A stretch of 64,000 bases of DNA from Kovacikia minuta CCNUW1 (GCF_020091585.1 NZ_CP083582.1:2108001-2172000), one strand, 5' to 3'. Positions 1 through 8,928 are shown, counted from the first letter of the stretch. Notes: a model not told the origin generated them from the letters alone. A program made the numbers and translations.

Positions 1-1
1 A

Positions 2-286
2 GAAGCGATGGCGTGTGGGCTTGCCTGTGTTGCGACCGATGCCGGGGCAGATGGTGAAGTGCTGGAGCATGAAGCAGGAGTGATCCTAAAAACCCAGGGA
101 GTCACCACCCAACTGAAAACTTTGCTACCCCAACTGCGGGATCATCAAAGTTGGACCGCACTACTGGGGCAAAATGCCCGTCGGCGCGTCCGGGAACGGT
201 ATACGCTAAGCGATAACATCACCCATTTAGAAAACCTCTACACTGAAATTTTGCAGCAACAACCCCAACCTTTGAGCCATGTATAA
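2..286 (+). CDS. Glycosyltransferase family 4, C-terminal end (partial)
   Basis: The frame is open from the first bases of the window, so the gene starts upstream of it. The visible part begins Glu-Ala-Met-Ala-Cys-Gly, the usual end of the nucleotide-sugar binding loop of GT-B, family 4 (GT1-type Pfam) glycosyltransferases, and continues Leu-Ala-Cys-Val-Ala-Thr-Asp-Ala-Gly with an acidic Glu-Val-Leu-Glu further on. A helical tail typical of these enzymes follows (about residues 35-92). The likely role is transfer of a sugar in cell-envelope polysaccharide or glycolipid synthesis; donor and acceptor cannot be told. The stop TAA touches the ATG of the amidase gene (TAAATG), so the two are probably co-transcribed and translationally coupled. 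Confidence 0.75.
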   Translation, partial: EAMACGLACVATDAGADGEVLEHEAGVILKTQGVTTQLKTLLPQLRDHQSWTALLGQNARRRVRERYTLSDNITHLENLYTEILQQQPQPLSHV

Positions 287-1705
287 ATGAACTCAATTGA
301 CTTAGCATTCACTCCAGCGGTCGAGCAAGCACACCTGATTCGGAGTAAAGAAATTTCGCCCCTGGAACTGGTGGAACTCTACCTGGAACGAATTGCGAAA
401 CTCGACTCCAGGCTAGGTAGCTATGTCCTGGTGGCAGCCGAACAGGCGATCGCCGATGCCAAAGCAAAAACTGAACAACTGGCAACCCATTCCGACGATC
501 TGCCCCCATTTTTTGGTGTGCCCATTTCTATCAAAGACCTGAATCCAGTGGCAGGGCTTCCCTGTACCTATGGCTTAAGCGTCCTCAAAAAACGGGTAGC
601 CCCTCAGGACGATGGCGTTGTCACCCGGATTAAGCAAGCAGGATTTGTAATCCTGGGTAAAACCCTGCCCTCAGAAATGGGGATGTTACCCTATAGCGAA
701 CCCAGTGGCTTTCCCCCTGCACGGAATCCCTGGAATTTGGAATACACCCCTGGCGGTTCCAGTGGTGGAGCCGCTGCTGCCTTGGCAGCAGGGCTTTGCC
801 CCATTAGTCAGGCTTCCGATGGTGGCGGTTCCATTCGAGGACCAGCTTTCTGCTGTGGCTTAGTTGGGATCAAACCCTCCAGGGGTCGGATTAGCATGGC
901 TCCCTTTTTTGGCGATCGGCTAAACGGCATTGCCACCAACGGTCCCCTCGGGCGCACCGTTGCCGATGTGGCTGCCTTACTTGATATTCTCTCTGGCTAC
1001 ACCACAGGCGATCCCTATTGGCTTCCCGATCCCAATCCTTCCTTTCTGGCAGCAACCCAGGTCCCAACCCAACTCCTAAAAATTGGTCTCGTAACCGCCA
1101 TCTCCCCCATTGGTGAAGCAGACCCAGTTTGTCGGCAGGCGGTTCTGGACATGGCAGCCCTGCTAGAAAATCTGGGTCATGCAGTTGAACCCATCTCCTT
1201 CCCAGATATGAGCGAGTTGATCGACCCGTTCATCACCATCATGCAAACCGTTTTGGATGAAGCCAAAGTTCCTGAGTTTGTTCTGGGTAAGGTCAGTCGT
1301 TGGTTACGATTCCGAGCCAGGTTTTCCACCTGCGGCAATTACCTGCGAGCAGTAGCAAAAATGCAGACGATCGCCCGGCGCATTGTCGAAAGCTTCAACA
1401 CCATTGATGTTCTGCTCCTGCCCACCTATATGTCTCCTCAGATTCGGGTTGGGGAGTGGGCAAACCTTTGCCCCCAACGCACCCTGAAAGAAATCACCCG
1501 CTGGATTGCCCCCTGCCCCCCCTTTAACGCCACCGGGCAGCCCGCGATCGCCCTACCTGTGGGATTCACTCCTGAAGGGCTACCGCTGGGGGTTCAGCTG
1601 GTCGGTCGTCCTGCCGCCGAATCCACCCTTATCTCCCTTGCTGCCCAGGTTGAAACCGCCCAACCCTGGAGCCAGCATCGTCCACCAGAATTCACCCAGG
1701 ATTGA
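287..1705 (+). CDS. Amidase signature family hydrolase
   Basis: The 472-residue product is a full-length amidase-signature enzyme that hydrolyses a carboxamide bond. The Ser-cisSer-Lys triad is visible: Lys83 in Ser-Ile-Lys-Asp, the Gly-Gly-Ser-Ser-Gly-Gly stretch with the cis-serine near 158, and the nucleophile Ser182 in Gly-Gly-Ser-Ile-Arg-Gly. Length fits the family. Members range from GatA to enzymes acting on free amides; the absence of gatB or gatC nearby and the divergent C-terminus argue against GatA. The substrate cannot be named. No signal peptide is seen, so the protein is probably cytoplasmic. The start follows directly on the stop of the preceding glycosyltransferase gene. Confidence 0.85.
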   Translation: MNSIDLAFTPAVEQAHLIRSKEISPLELVELYLERIAKLDSRLGSYVLVAAEQAIADAKAKTEQLATHSDDLPPFFGVPISIKDLNPVAGLPCTYGLSVLKKRVAPQDDGVVTRIKQAGFVILGKTLPSEMGMLPYSEPSGFPPARNPWNLEYTPGGSSGGAAAALAAGLCPISQASDGGGSIRGPAFCCGLVGIKPSRGRISMAPFFGDRLNGIATNGPLGRTVADVAALLDILSGYTTGDPYWLPDPNPSFLAATQVPTQLLKIGLVTAISPIGEADPVCRQAVLDMAALLENLGHAVEPISFPDMSELIDPFITIMQTVLDEAKVPEFVLGKVSRWLRFRARFSTCGNYLRAVAKMQTIARRIVESFNTIDVLLLPTYMSPQIRVGEWANLCPQRTLKEITRWIAPCPPFNATGQPAIALPVGFTPEGLPLGVQLVGRPAAESTLISLAAQVETAQPWSQHRPPEFTQD

Positions 1706-1880
1706 CGCCGTACCTAGTGCCATCAGGGAAAAGATTGGTTATCATGATTCGAAGTGTAATCAAGTCATCCAAAGTTCCCTTGATTCAAAAACTAATCTGG
1801 ATTACGCTATCTGTGTATGTTCGTCCAACTGGTAAAATGTTAGCTATAGAGGACCTCAACAGTCGTTCTATATCGGTGTG

Positions 1881-1886
1881 AGGAGG
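1881..1886 (+). promoter_or_regulatory. Strong ribosome binding site of the porin gene
   Basis: A perfect AGGAGG lies four bases before the ATG at 1891 and fixes the start of the porin. It is one of the strongest Shine-Dalgarno sequences in the window, in keeping with a very abundant outer-membrane protein. Confidence 0.6.
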
Positions 1887-1890
1887 AAAA

Positions 1891-3807
1891 ATGTCTAAAG
1901 TACTGTTGAAATCACTGCTGCTTAGCCCTGCTGTTTTTGGGGCGGCTTTGGCAGTTTCGGCTTCCGCTATGGCAGCGGACGCAAACGCAACTAGCAATGA
2001 AGCTATCCAGAATCAAGCTTCTGTTCAAACTCAAGCTTCACTGCTGCAACCTCAAGAATTAAAAGTTAATCCTGAGGCTGCTGGGGCTGTTACACCTTTA
2101 GAAGCTTCAAAAGAAACTTCAACCCTGCTTAAACAGCAACCCACCACAATTGCTCAAGCGGCTCCTGAGTCGGGTGATGCAAATACACTGGATCAGATTA
2201 ATCGGTACAGCCGTGAAGGTCGTACCAGCAATCAGGCAGGTCAGGTCACTTCTGTTTCTCAGTTGACTGACGTTAGACCAACTGACTGGGCATTCCAGGC
2301 TCTGCAATCTCTTGTAGAGCGCTATGGTTGTATCGTTGGTTACCCCGATAAGAAATATCGTGGCAACCAGGCAATGACCCGTTATGAATTTGCGGCTGGT
2401 CTAAATGCCTGTCTTGACCGGATCAATGAGCTGATTGCTGCTGGCACTGCTGACCTGGTTAAGAAAGAAGATCTGGCGATTCTGCAAAAACTCCAAGAAG
2501 AATTTGCTGCTGAATTGGCTGCCCTACGGGGTCGGGTCGATGCATTGGAAGCTCGCACTGCAACCCTGGAGAAGCAGCAGTTCTCGACCACAACCAAGCT
2601 GGCGGGTGAAGTCATCTTTGCTGTCACCAACGAATTCAACATCGATGGCAACAACCCTGTCTTTCAAGATAGGGTTCGTCTCGCGTTGAACACTAGCTTT
2701 ACTGGTTCAGACTTGTTGGTAACTCGTCTTGCTGCGGGTAATGCTGGTCTCTTCTCCATCCCGACCGATCGGGTATTTGGTCAAGGTGGGGCTGGGGCTG
2801 AAGGAATTCAAACCTTTAACTTCGGTAACACAGGTGGTAACGCAGTCTATGCGGATTGGGTTGCTTACTACTTCAGTATTGGTGAGAATGTCCGGGTTTA
2901 TATTCCAGCAGTTAGTGGTCTTCACTACGACAACACCCCTACCCTAAGCCCTGCTTTGGATGTGGGTGATGGTGGTACCGGTCCTCTGTCGGTCTTCGCT
3001 CAGCGTAACCCCATCTACAATATTGGTGGTGGTTCCGGTATCAACATCAAGTTTGGTGGTGCAACCTCTCCTTTCTCAATCAACGCGGGCTACCTGGCTA
3101 ACAACTCCAGACCTACAGTCACGGGTACCAATCCGCTGACTGGGGTTACGACCGGAGTGAGTGGTCCAATTACCTTTGCTGCCAACAACCCAGCAGATGG
3201 TTTTGGTCTATTTGATGGAAGCTACGCTGCGATCGGTCAGGTTGCCTTTGATACCGGTAAGTTTGGTATCGGTGCAACCTATGTTCACTCCTACAGTCAA
3301 GGGGCAATCTTTGACACCGGTGCTGGGCTTCCTGCTTCGGGTACCTTCCTGGCAAATACCAGATTCAGAAACCTTGGAGCTGGCACTTTTGCAACCTTCC
3401 CAGCTAATGTAAACGCCTATGGTGTGTCGGGGTACTTCAAGCTCTCTGATTACATCGTGATCAATGCGTTTGGTTCCTTCATCCAGGCCGACTTCGTTGG
3501 AGATGGCGTAGGTGATGGTGATATCTGGACCTATGGTCTGGGTCTTTCCTTCCCCGACCTTGGCAAGAAGGGTAACTTGTTAGGTATTGTTGGAGGGGTC
3601 GAACCTTACCTGGGTAACCCCAACACCCTCTACCCTGGTCTTGGTTCTCAGAACGATCTGCCGATCCACATTGAAGGCTTCTACAAGTACCAGTTGACCG
3701 ACAACATTTCGATTACACCTGGCGTGATTTACATCATCAATCCTGGTCAGGACGATCGTAATGAAAATGCCATCATCGGTACCCTGAGAACAACCTTCAC
3801 GTTCTAA
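1891..3807 (+). CDS. SLH-domain outer-membrane porin (iron uptake porin / OprB-like)
   Basis: The 638-residue product is a cyanobacterial major outer-membrane porin of the SLH-OprB type (Som/iron uptake porin family). Residues 1-28 form a signal peptide ending Ala-Met-Ala. A low-complexity Gln/Ala-rich linker follows, then one SLH domain (about 120-185, with Trp-Ala-Phe-Gln-Ala-Leu and Gly-Tyr-Pro-Asp), which in this family binds the peptidoglycan-linked polysaccharide. A short coiled coil (about 195-230) leads into a Gly- and aromatic-rich beta-barrel that runs to the C-terminal Phe, as is usual for outer-membrane barrels. The role is passive uptake of small solutes or ions. A near-consensus ribosome binding site precedes it and a strong terminator follows, so it is probably transcribed alone. 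Confidence 0.92.
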   Translation: MSKVLLKSLLLSPAVFGAALAVSASAMAADANATSNEAIQNQASVQTQASLLQPQELKVNPEAAGAVTPLEASKETSTLLKQQPTTIAQAAPESGDANTLDQINRYSREGRTSNQAGQVTSVSQLTDVRPTDWAFQALQSLVERYGCIVGYPDKKYRGNQAMTRYEFAAGLNACLDRINELIAAGTADLVKKEDLAILQKLQEEFAAELAALRGRVDALEARTATLEKQQFSTTTKLAGEVIFAVTNEFNIDGNNPVFQDRVRLALNTSFTGSDLLVTRLAAGNAGLFSIPTDRVFGQGGAGAEGIQTFNFGNTGGNAVYADWVAYYFSIGENVRVYIPAVSGLHYDNTPTLSPALDVGDGGTGPLSVFAQRNPIYNIGGGSGINIKFGGATSPFSINAGYLANNSRPTVTGTNPLTGVTTGVSGPITFAANNPADGFGLFDGSYAAIGQVAFDTGKFGIGATYVHSYSQGAIFDTGAGLPASGTFLANTRFRNLGAGTFATFPANVNAYGVSGYFKLSDYIVINAFGSFIQADFVGDGVGDGDIWTYGLGLSFPDLGKKGNLLGIVGGVEPYLGNPNTLYPGLGSQNDLPIHIEGFYKYQLTDNISITPGVIYIINPGQDDRNENAIIGTLRTTFTF

Positions 3808-3860
3808 CTTGACTCAAATAAGTTTTCTGTTCTAGTAACAGATTTCTTCAATCGAATTCA

Positions 3861-3888
3861 AAAGCCCCACTCAGGTGGGGCTTTTTTT
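3861..3888 (+). terminator. Rho-independent terminator of the porin gene
   Basis: A 10-bp perfect GC-rich stem (arms 3861-3870 and 3875-3884) with a four-base loop runs into a T tract ending at 3888. It lies 53 bases after the porin stop codon. Confidence 0.9.
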
Positions 3889-3914
3889 GATTTTTTTAGC
3901 TATAGCGAAAGGTG

Positions 3915-3987
3915 GAAGGCAGAAGGCAGAAGGCAGAAGGTGAGTGCCCCTGGCTTTTTGCCCCTGACCCCTGACCCCTGACCCCTG
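3915..3987. repeat. Short tandem heptanucleotide repeats
   Basis: Two head-to-tail heptamer runs sit here: GAAGGCA about three and a half times from 3915, and CCCCTGA about three and a half times from 3961. Such short tandemly repeated repetitive sequences are common between cyanobacterial genes. No gene is seen between the porin terminator and 4153 that I would support. Confidence 0.7.
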
Positions 3988-4152
3988 TTACCTTCTATAG
4001 ATGACAAATGTGACAACGGTCAATCGAACTCCTGTCGCCACTCACCTGAAACCGGGAGAAACATCAACTCAAACCCTGCGATACCTCACCAGTTGCACAG
4101 GGAAAATCCGCGAGGATAAGGAATGTAAGCCTCTAAGAGTTGTGCTCTATCT

Positions 4153-4395
4153 ATGTTCTCCCAATCCTACAGACACCAAATCATTCGTTTAAACGGCGCG
4201 CTTGAATCTGTTAATCGGTATCAGCTGCAAATTACGGAGATTAATCAACAGGGGCATCTGTTGCAACGGGCGCGGTGGAACTTCAAAACCTTTCGAGGGT
4301 TGCTGACCTTCCTGGAAAAAAACTTTCCAAATAGTCACCCGCTCATACAGGAAGATGACCTCTTGATTCAATTTCAGTTAGCTCAGGCTGAGTAA
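4153..4395 (+). CDS. Small protein of unknown function
   Basis: This 80-residue frame has a plausible composition and ends in the acidic tail Leu-Ala-Gln-Ala-Glu. It has no membrane segment and no motif I recognise. An overlapping frame starting at 4001 looks less protein-like. It is followed 83 bases later by the malate dehydrogenase gene on the same strand. It may be a conserved cyanobacterial hypothetical; a non-coding interpretation cannot be excluded. Confidence 0.5.
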   Translation: MFSQSYRHQIIRLNGALESVNRYQLQITEINQQGHLLQRARWNFKTFRGLLTFLEKNFPNSHPLIQEDDLLIQFQLAQAE

Positions 4396-4478
4396 CCTTC
4401 CTTTGCATTTCTACTCGGAAGGTGGGGAGGCGGTTCATAATGGCTACATAGAACCTTTTTTTTAGATCAGGCTAGATT

Positions 4479-5444
4479 ATGGTTGTTCGTCCTCCCACAG
4501 TGGCATGTGCTACCTCCCGGGTCTCAATTATTGGTGCGGGTAATGTTGGTAGCACCCTGGCCCAACGCATTTCAGAAAAGAACATGGCAGATGTGGTACT
4601 GCTGGATGTGGTAGAGGGACGCCCACAGGGGTTGGCATTAGATTTAATGGAAGCCCGTGGAGTCGAACGACACGATCGCCTGATTTTGGGCACCAATGAC
4701 TATGCTGACACTGCAAATTCCAACATCATTGTCGTAACGGCAGGGCTTGCCCGCAAACCGGGCATGAGCCGAGAAGACTTGATGAAAACCAACGGCAAAA
4801 TTGTCCAGGACGTGGTGAAGCAGGCGATCGCTTACTCTCCCAGTGCCATCCTGATTGTGGTTACAAATCCTCTGGATGTGATGACCTATATTGCCTGGAA
4901 AGCGAGTGGTTTGCCTCCTCGTCAGGTAATGGGGATGGCAGGCGTGTTGGATTCTGCCCGCTTTCAAACCTTCCTGTCGATGGAACTGGGGGTTTCTGTG
5001 GCTGATATCACAGCCGTTGTGCTGGGTGGGCATGGAGATCTGATGGTGCCCTTACCTCGCTATACGACGGTTGGGGGGATTCCCATTACCGACTTGATGG
5101 ATGCAAGTACGATCGCCCGCATTGTAGAACGTACCCGCAATGGTGGCGCTGAAATTGTTGAACTAATGCAAACAGGGAGTGCCTACTTTGCCCCTGCTTC
5201 TTCCACCAGTGTCATGGTAGAAGCCGTGTTATTGAATCAGACGCGGTTACTTCCTGTTGCAGCTTATCTGGAAGGGGAGTATGGGCTGAAGGATATCTTT
5301 ATTGGTGTGCCCTCCCGTTTAGGATGTCAGGGTGTGGAAAGCATTCTGGAACTAAAATTGACCGATGAAGAACTGGCTGCGCTTCATACTTCTGCCCAAT
5401 CTGTTCGAAAGAATGTCGATCGCCTGAACGAGCTATTAGCCTGA
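4479..5444 (+). CDS. mdh: Malate dehydrogenase (NAD-dependent, LDH-like type)
   Basis: The 321-residue product interconverts malate and oxaloacetate with NAD in central carbon metabolism. The Rossmann motif Gly-Ala-Gly-Asn-Val-Gly is at 19-24. The mobile loop Ala-Arg-Lys-Pro-Gly-Met-Ser-Arg (about 91-98) carries the arginines that select malate over lactate, Asn130-Pro-Leu-Asp follows, and the catalytic His is at 185 in Gly-Gly-His-Gly-Asp. These place it in the LDH-like (type 3) malate dehydrogenases found in cyanobacteria. Length is normal. About 15 extra residues precede the first strand, so a start slightly downstream is possible. Confidence 0.93.
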   Translation: MVVRPPTVACATSRVSIIGAGNVGSTLAQRISEKNMADVVLLDVVEGRPQGLALDLMEARGVERHDRLILGTNDYADTANSNIIVVTAGLARKPGMSREDLMKTNGKIVQDVVKQAIAYSPSAILIVVTNPLDVMTYIAWKASGLPPRQVMGMAGVLDSARFQTFLSMELGVSVADITAVVLGGHGDLMVPLPRYTTVGGIPITDLMDASTIARIVERTRNGGAEIVELMQTGSAYFAPASSTSVMVEAVLLNQTRLLPVAAYLEGEYGLKDIFIGVPSRLGCQGVESILELKLTDEELAALHTSAQSVRKNVDRLNELLA

Positions 5445-5494
5445 GGTGGTAGCGTCAAGAACTAGAAAAGGCGGAGAACCCAGGCTGAGGTTTA

Positions 5495-5600
5495 CTAGAA
5501 CGCCGATACAGAAACCGGATTTCTTCTGTGAGATGCTTAAGTTTCGTTGAGTATCCTTACCAGAAACCCGGTTTCTCAAAATACTGTACCGATGCTCTAG
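5495..5600 (+). mobile_element. 106-bp MITE-like element, copy 1
   Basis: The element starts and ends with CTAG and has imperfect terminal inverted repeats (CTAGAACGCCG at the left, CTAGAGCATCGGTAC read inward from the right). Two internal palindromes of the type AGAAACCCGGTTTCT are present. A second copy of the same length lies at 8823-8928 in the opposite orientation with roughly 90 percent identity by eye. It codes for nothing. Its right end supplies the stop codon (5597-5599) of the neighbouring minus-strand gene. Confidence 0.75.
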
Positions 5601-7399
5601 CTCTGGTTGATCAATATCGAGACATTATTTGAGCCAGTATTGGTCACTGCCAGGTCGAGCTTCCCATCTGCGTTGAAATCTCTGATGGCGATCGCAGCAG
5701 GACGGTTTCCCACAGCGTAACTGATTGGAATCTGGAAAGAGCCATTGGGATTTCCCAACAGCACTGAAACGGTATTGGAGAAATTGTTGGTGACGATTAA
5801 GTCCAGTGTTTTATTTCCATCAACGTCGCCAGCGGCAATCCCCGTTGGGGAAGTACCAGCGTCATACTCAATGGCAGTTTGGAATGTACCGTTGCCATTG
5901 CCCAACAAAATCGAAAGTGTGTTTGAGCCAGTGTTTGCTACACCCAAGTCCAACCTGCCATCACGATTAAAATCCCCTCCAACGATTCCATTGGGGGCAA
6001 TTCCAGCAGCATAGTTGACCACGGGTTGAAAGCCACCACTTCCGTCGCCGCGCAGGATCGAAACATTGTTTGAGAAATCGTTGGTAACTGCCAGATCTAA
6101 CCTGCCGTCTCCATTAAAATCCCCTGCAAAGAGATCAGACGGTCTGGTGCCAACGGTGTAGGGAACCGCAGTCTGAAAGGTACCTGTGCCATTTCCTAGC
6201 AAAATCGAAATATTGTTTGAGTTACGATTGGTCACTGCCAGATCTAGCCTGCTGTCTCCATTTAGATCCGCAGTAATAATTCTGTAGGAAGCATTGCCAC
6301 CAGTGCTATAGAACGACGGTGTTTGGAAACTGCCATTACCAACACCCAGAAGCACACCGACACCATTAAAAGAATCCGTTGATGCCAGGTCGAGCCTGCC
6401 GTCCTGGTTGAAATCTCCTACCGTAAGACCGGTTGGAGCAGTTCCGTCCCGGTAGTTGACTGGAGTTCGGAACGTGCCATCTCCCCCTCCAATCAGGATG
6501 GAAACGTTGTTTGAGGCATTATTTGCCACAGCTATATCCAGGTTGTTGTCTCCATTAAAGTCTCCCGCAGTAATGCCTTCTGGCGCAGTTCCTGTTGAAT
6601 ATTGGACGGCTGGAGCAAAAATCGGAAAAATTCCTGTTCCTTCAATTTGCCAATTAGGGTCAGCAAGGGGTGTCGTCGCGATCGCAGTGGAGAGCGTTGT
6701 GCCGTTCATTAACCAGAAAACATTTTGCCCGGTGGCATGGTTGCGCCAGATCAGGTCAGAGTTTTCGTCTTGATCAAAGTCTCCCACCCCTTCAATCTGC
6801 CAGTTCGTGCCTGTGAGCGAATTGATGGAGATCGCGGTGGAGAGCGTTGTGCCGTTCATCAGCCAGATAACGTTTTGTCCAGTCGTCTGGTTGCGCCAGA
6901 CCAGTTCAGAAGTCCCATTCTGATTAAAGTCCCCTGTTCCCCGAATCTGCCAGTTAATATCTTTGACTGCTGCGGTAGAGACAGCCGTAGATAGAGAGGT
7001 GCCATTCATCAACCAGATGACATTTTCGCCGGTTGCCTGGTTGCGCCAGACCAGATCGGAGTTTCCATCATCGTTGAAATCTCCAACCCCTCCAATTTGC
7101 CAGTTGGAATTGTTGACGGTTCCGATAGAAATGGCAGTAGACAGAGTTGTCCCATTCATCAACCAGATGGCGTTTTGGCCGGTTGCCTGGTTGCGCCAGA
7201 CCAGATCGGAGTTGTCGTCTCCGTTGAAGTCGCCTGTACCGCGAATTCGCCAATTGGAGTTTGAAACGGATGAGATTGATTTTGAAGTGGACAAGGAGGT
7301 GCCTGCCATTCGCCAAATGACATTTTCACCCGTTGCCTGATTGCGCCATACCAGGTCTTGCCCCAGTGCCAGACTGGTGTTTGTGGACAGGAAGGACAT
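5597..7399 (-). CDS. Repeat protein: five WRN/WLMNG repeats plus seven FG-GAP/VCBS repeats
   Basis: The 600-residue product has two repeat blocks. Residues 15-265 hold five units of about 50 residues, each reading Asp-Leu-Val-Trp-Arg-Asn-x-x-Thr-Gly and then Trp-Leu-Met-Asn-Gly, closing with Gly-Asp-Phe-Asn. Residues 270-600 hold seven FG-GAP/VCBS units of about 48 residues with calcium-type loops such as Gly-Asp-Phe-Asn-x-Asp-Gly-x-Leu-Asp, a count that fits one seven-bladed beta-propeller. No classical signal peptide is visible, although such proteins are usually extracellular. The same five-unit block occurs in the giant gene at 17790. The last codon is Ser and the TAG stop lies in a MITE, so the original 3' end may have been altered. 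A calcium-binding surface or adhesion role is inferred. Confidence 0.8.
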   Translation of the reverse strand: MSFLSTNTSLALGQDLVWRNQATGENVIWRMAGTSLSTSKSISSVSNSNWRIRGTGDFNGDDNSDLVWRNQATGQNAIWLMNGTTLSTAISIGTVNNSNWQIGGVGDFNDDGNSDLVWRNQATGENVIWLMNGTSLSTAVSTAAVKDINWQIRGTGDFNQNGTSELVWRNQTTGQNVIWLMNGTTLSTAISINSLTGTNWQIEGVGDFDQDENSDLIWRNHATGQNVFWLMNGTTLSTAIATTPLADPNWQIEGTGIFPIFAPAVQYSTGTAPEGITAGDFNGDNNLDIAVANNASNNVSILIGGGDGTFRTPVNYRDGTAPTGLTVGDFNQDGRLDLASTDSFNGVGVLLGVGNGSFQTPSFYSTGGNASYRIITADLNGDSRLDLAVTNRNSNNISILLGNGTGTFQTAVPYTVGTRPSDLFAGDFNGDGRLDLAVTNDFSNNVSILRGDGSGGFQPVVNYAAGIAPNGIVGGDFNRDGRLDLGVANTGSNTLSILLGNGNGTFQTAIEYDAGTSPTGIAAGDVDGNKTLDLIVTNNFSNTVSVLLGNPNGSFQIPISYAVGNRPAAIAIRDFNADGKLDLAVTNTGSNNVSILINQS

Positions 7400-7613
7400 A
7401 AATTTTTTCAGGAACTACGAAACGGAAAAATGAATCCGTTCAATATACATTGATAGGCGCAAAATAATATACATCACTGAGATGAAAATACGGGAAATTA
7501 ATATTTCCAGGAGATATGGCACATGTTAAGTGTCAGGAGTCAAGGAAAGGATAAAGGCTGAAGGATAAAGGCTAACAATCTCTCCTTGTCCTCACCCCCT
7601 CCTCACCCTCCCC

Positions 7614-7795
7614 TCACTCCTCACCCGATTCATCTTCTATTTGAGACAGGATCTTTAGCCGAATTGTGCGATCGCCCCCACCTGCAAGCGGTGTTTCAAT
7701 CACATCGTTAGCCAGGTTGCCGAGACAACTCAGGAGGGTGCGGTAGGTGGGGTGTGCTGGCACCACTGTCCACATAAAGGCGTTCAGATAGAGCG
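7614..7795 (-). pseudogene. Displaced 3' end of the unknown gene at 7708-8685
   Basis: This stretch reads, in the frame one base off the upstream gene, as a well-ordered C-terminus (Leu-Ser-Cys-Leu-Gly-Asn-Leu-Ala-Asn-Asp-Val, then Asp-Arg-Thr-Ile-Arg-Leu-Lys-Ile-Leu) of about 58 residues with no start codon context of its own. It is best explained as the true end of the preceding gene. Confidence 0.6.
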
Positions 7796-8685
7796 TTGAG
7801 CCGTTTCCAGGTCAGAAAAAGTTTAGTCACGATTTGCTCAAGCTGCGCCGCATGGCTGACTAAATCAGCAGTGGCGCTCAGGCTGCCAATTCGGAGGGCT
7901 TCCTCTAGTGCTAGTTCCAAATTAAGGGATTCGTTGTTGAGTGCCTGCACGTTGTTAGCGGCTTCCAGATACTTTGCCAGATAGCGGGCTTCGGCAGTGA
8001 CCTGCTTGAGCGTATCCACATCGGGATTTTCGCTGACGGCTTCTCGGATCGGAGTTTGGTGAACCTCTGGAAGTTTCTGCATTTCCCGTACCAGGGGAGC
8101 CAGGTAGCGGGTTGGTATGGTTTGCTCAGCGGCCTTCTCCTTAATTTCGGCTGGTAGCAAATCGGAGGTCATGGCTGTCCATTCGTCAGAGAGCTGGCGG
8201 ACTTCGCGGCGAGTAATGCGATCGCCCCTTCTGGCAGCATCGCTCACAATTTGTTGAACTTCAGGGTCGGATTTTGCCGTTTCCACAAATGCCCGTTTAC
8301 TGAACTGGTTGACATCCTCCGGTTCCAGATATCCGCTTGCCAGCAGCGTGTCGGCGCTGTTTGCTAGCTCTATCAGCCCATATGCCTGACTTTTACTGAT
8401 TTCCCGATCCTTCAACCAGTTGAGGAATCCTGTGCCCCGTCCATCGCCATACCATTTTTCGCGATCGCGCACCGTCCGCAGGATTCGTCCCCGCCAGATG
8501 TCAGTTTGAAGATTGACCCGATCGCAGACCTGCCAGGCTTGCTCCACCTGTTGTTGAAATTCTACTTCGGGCAGTTTTTCATCTTCTGGGTCGGGAAGTT
8601 GAAAACTCAATTCAGTAATGGCATCAGAGGTCGTCGGGACGCGACGCATCTGGATCACTTTGGGAGAATCCGTAGCTTGTACCAT
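7708..8685 (-). CDS. Cyanobacterial protein of unknown function, 3' end frameshifted
   Basis: The 325-residue frame encodes a soluble, charged, helical protein that I cannot assign to a named family. The segment about 88-165 (Ile-Ser-Lys-Ser-Gln-Ala-Tyr-Gly-Leu-Ile, then Arg-Ile-Thr-Arg-Arg-Glu-Val-Arg) looks like a DNA-binding helix-turn-helix region, and the C-terminal third is a long helical stretch. The last 20 or so residues are Pro/His-rich and out of character. In the next frame the DNA continues Phe-Met-Trp-Thr-Val-Val-Pro-Ala-His-Pro-Thr-Tyr-Arg and stays open to a TGA at 7614-7616. One extra base near 7787-7795 would explain this; removing it gives 1071 bases, 356 residues. Probably an intact gene with a sequence error, or a recently damaged one. 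Confidence 0.7.
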   Translation of the reverse strand: MVQATDSPKVIQMRRVPTTSDAITELSFQLPDPEDEKLPEVEFQQQVEQAWQVCDRVNLQTDIWRGRILRTVRDREKWYGDGRGTGFLNWLKDREISKSQAYGLIELANSADTLLASGYLEPEDVNQFSKRAFVETAKSDPEVQQIVSDAARRGDRITRREVRQLSDEWTAMTSDLLPAEIKEKAAEQTIPTRYLAPLVREMQKLPEVHQTPIREAVSENPDVDTLKQVTAEARYLAKYLEAANNVQALNNESLNLELALEEALRIGSLSATADLVSHAAQLEQIVTKLFLTWKRLNALSERLYVDSGASTPHLPHPPELSRQPG

Positions 8686-8822
8686 CTAATGATTTCGGAC
8701 AAACAGCCGGATTATTATTGCACGACCTTGAGCGATCCCTTCCGATTTGATCACAATGAATTTCATTTGGTCAGTTATCAGTGACCAGTCAACCCTGACA
8801 ACGGACAACGGACAACTGATAA

Positions 8823-8928
8823 CTAGAGCATCGGTACAGTATTTCGAGAAACCGGGTTTCTGGTGAGGATATGCAACGAAACTTGAGCATCTCACAGAAG
8901 AAACCCGGTTTCTGTACCGGCGTTCTAG
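8823..8928 (-). mobile_element. 106-bp MITE-like element, copy 2 (inverted)
   Basis: This is the reverse complement of the element at 5495-5600, with about nine differences by eye and the same CTAG ends. It lies in the gap between the gene of unknown function and the S41 protease gene. No transposase is nearby, as expected for a non-autonomous element. Confidence 0.75.

Noticed and set aside
4001-4192. Plus-strand 63-residue frame before the small gene at 4153
   Set aside because: It overlaps the better frame at 4153 and looks random in composition.
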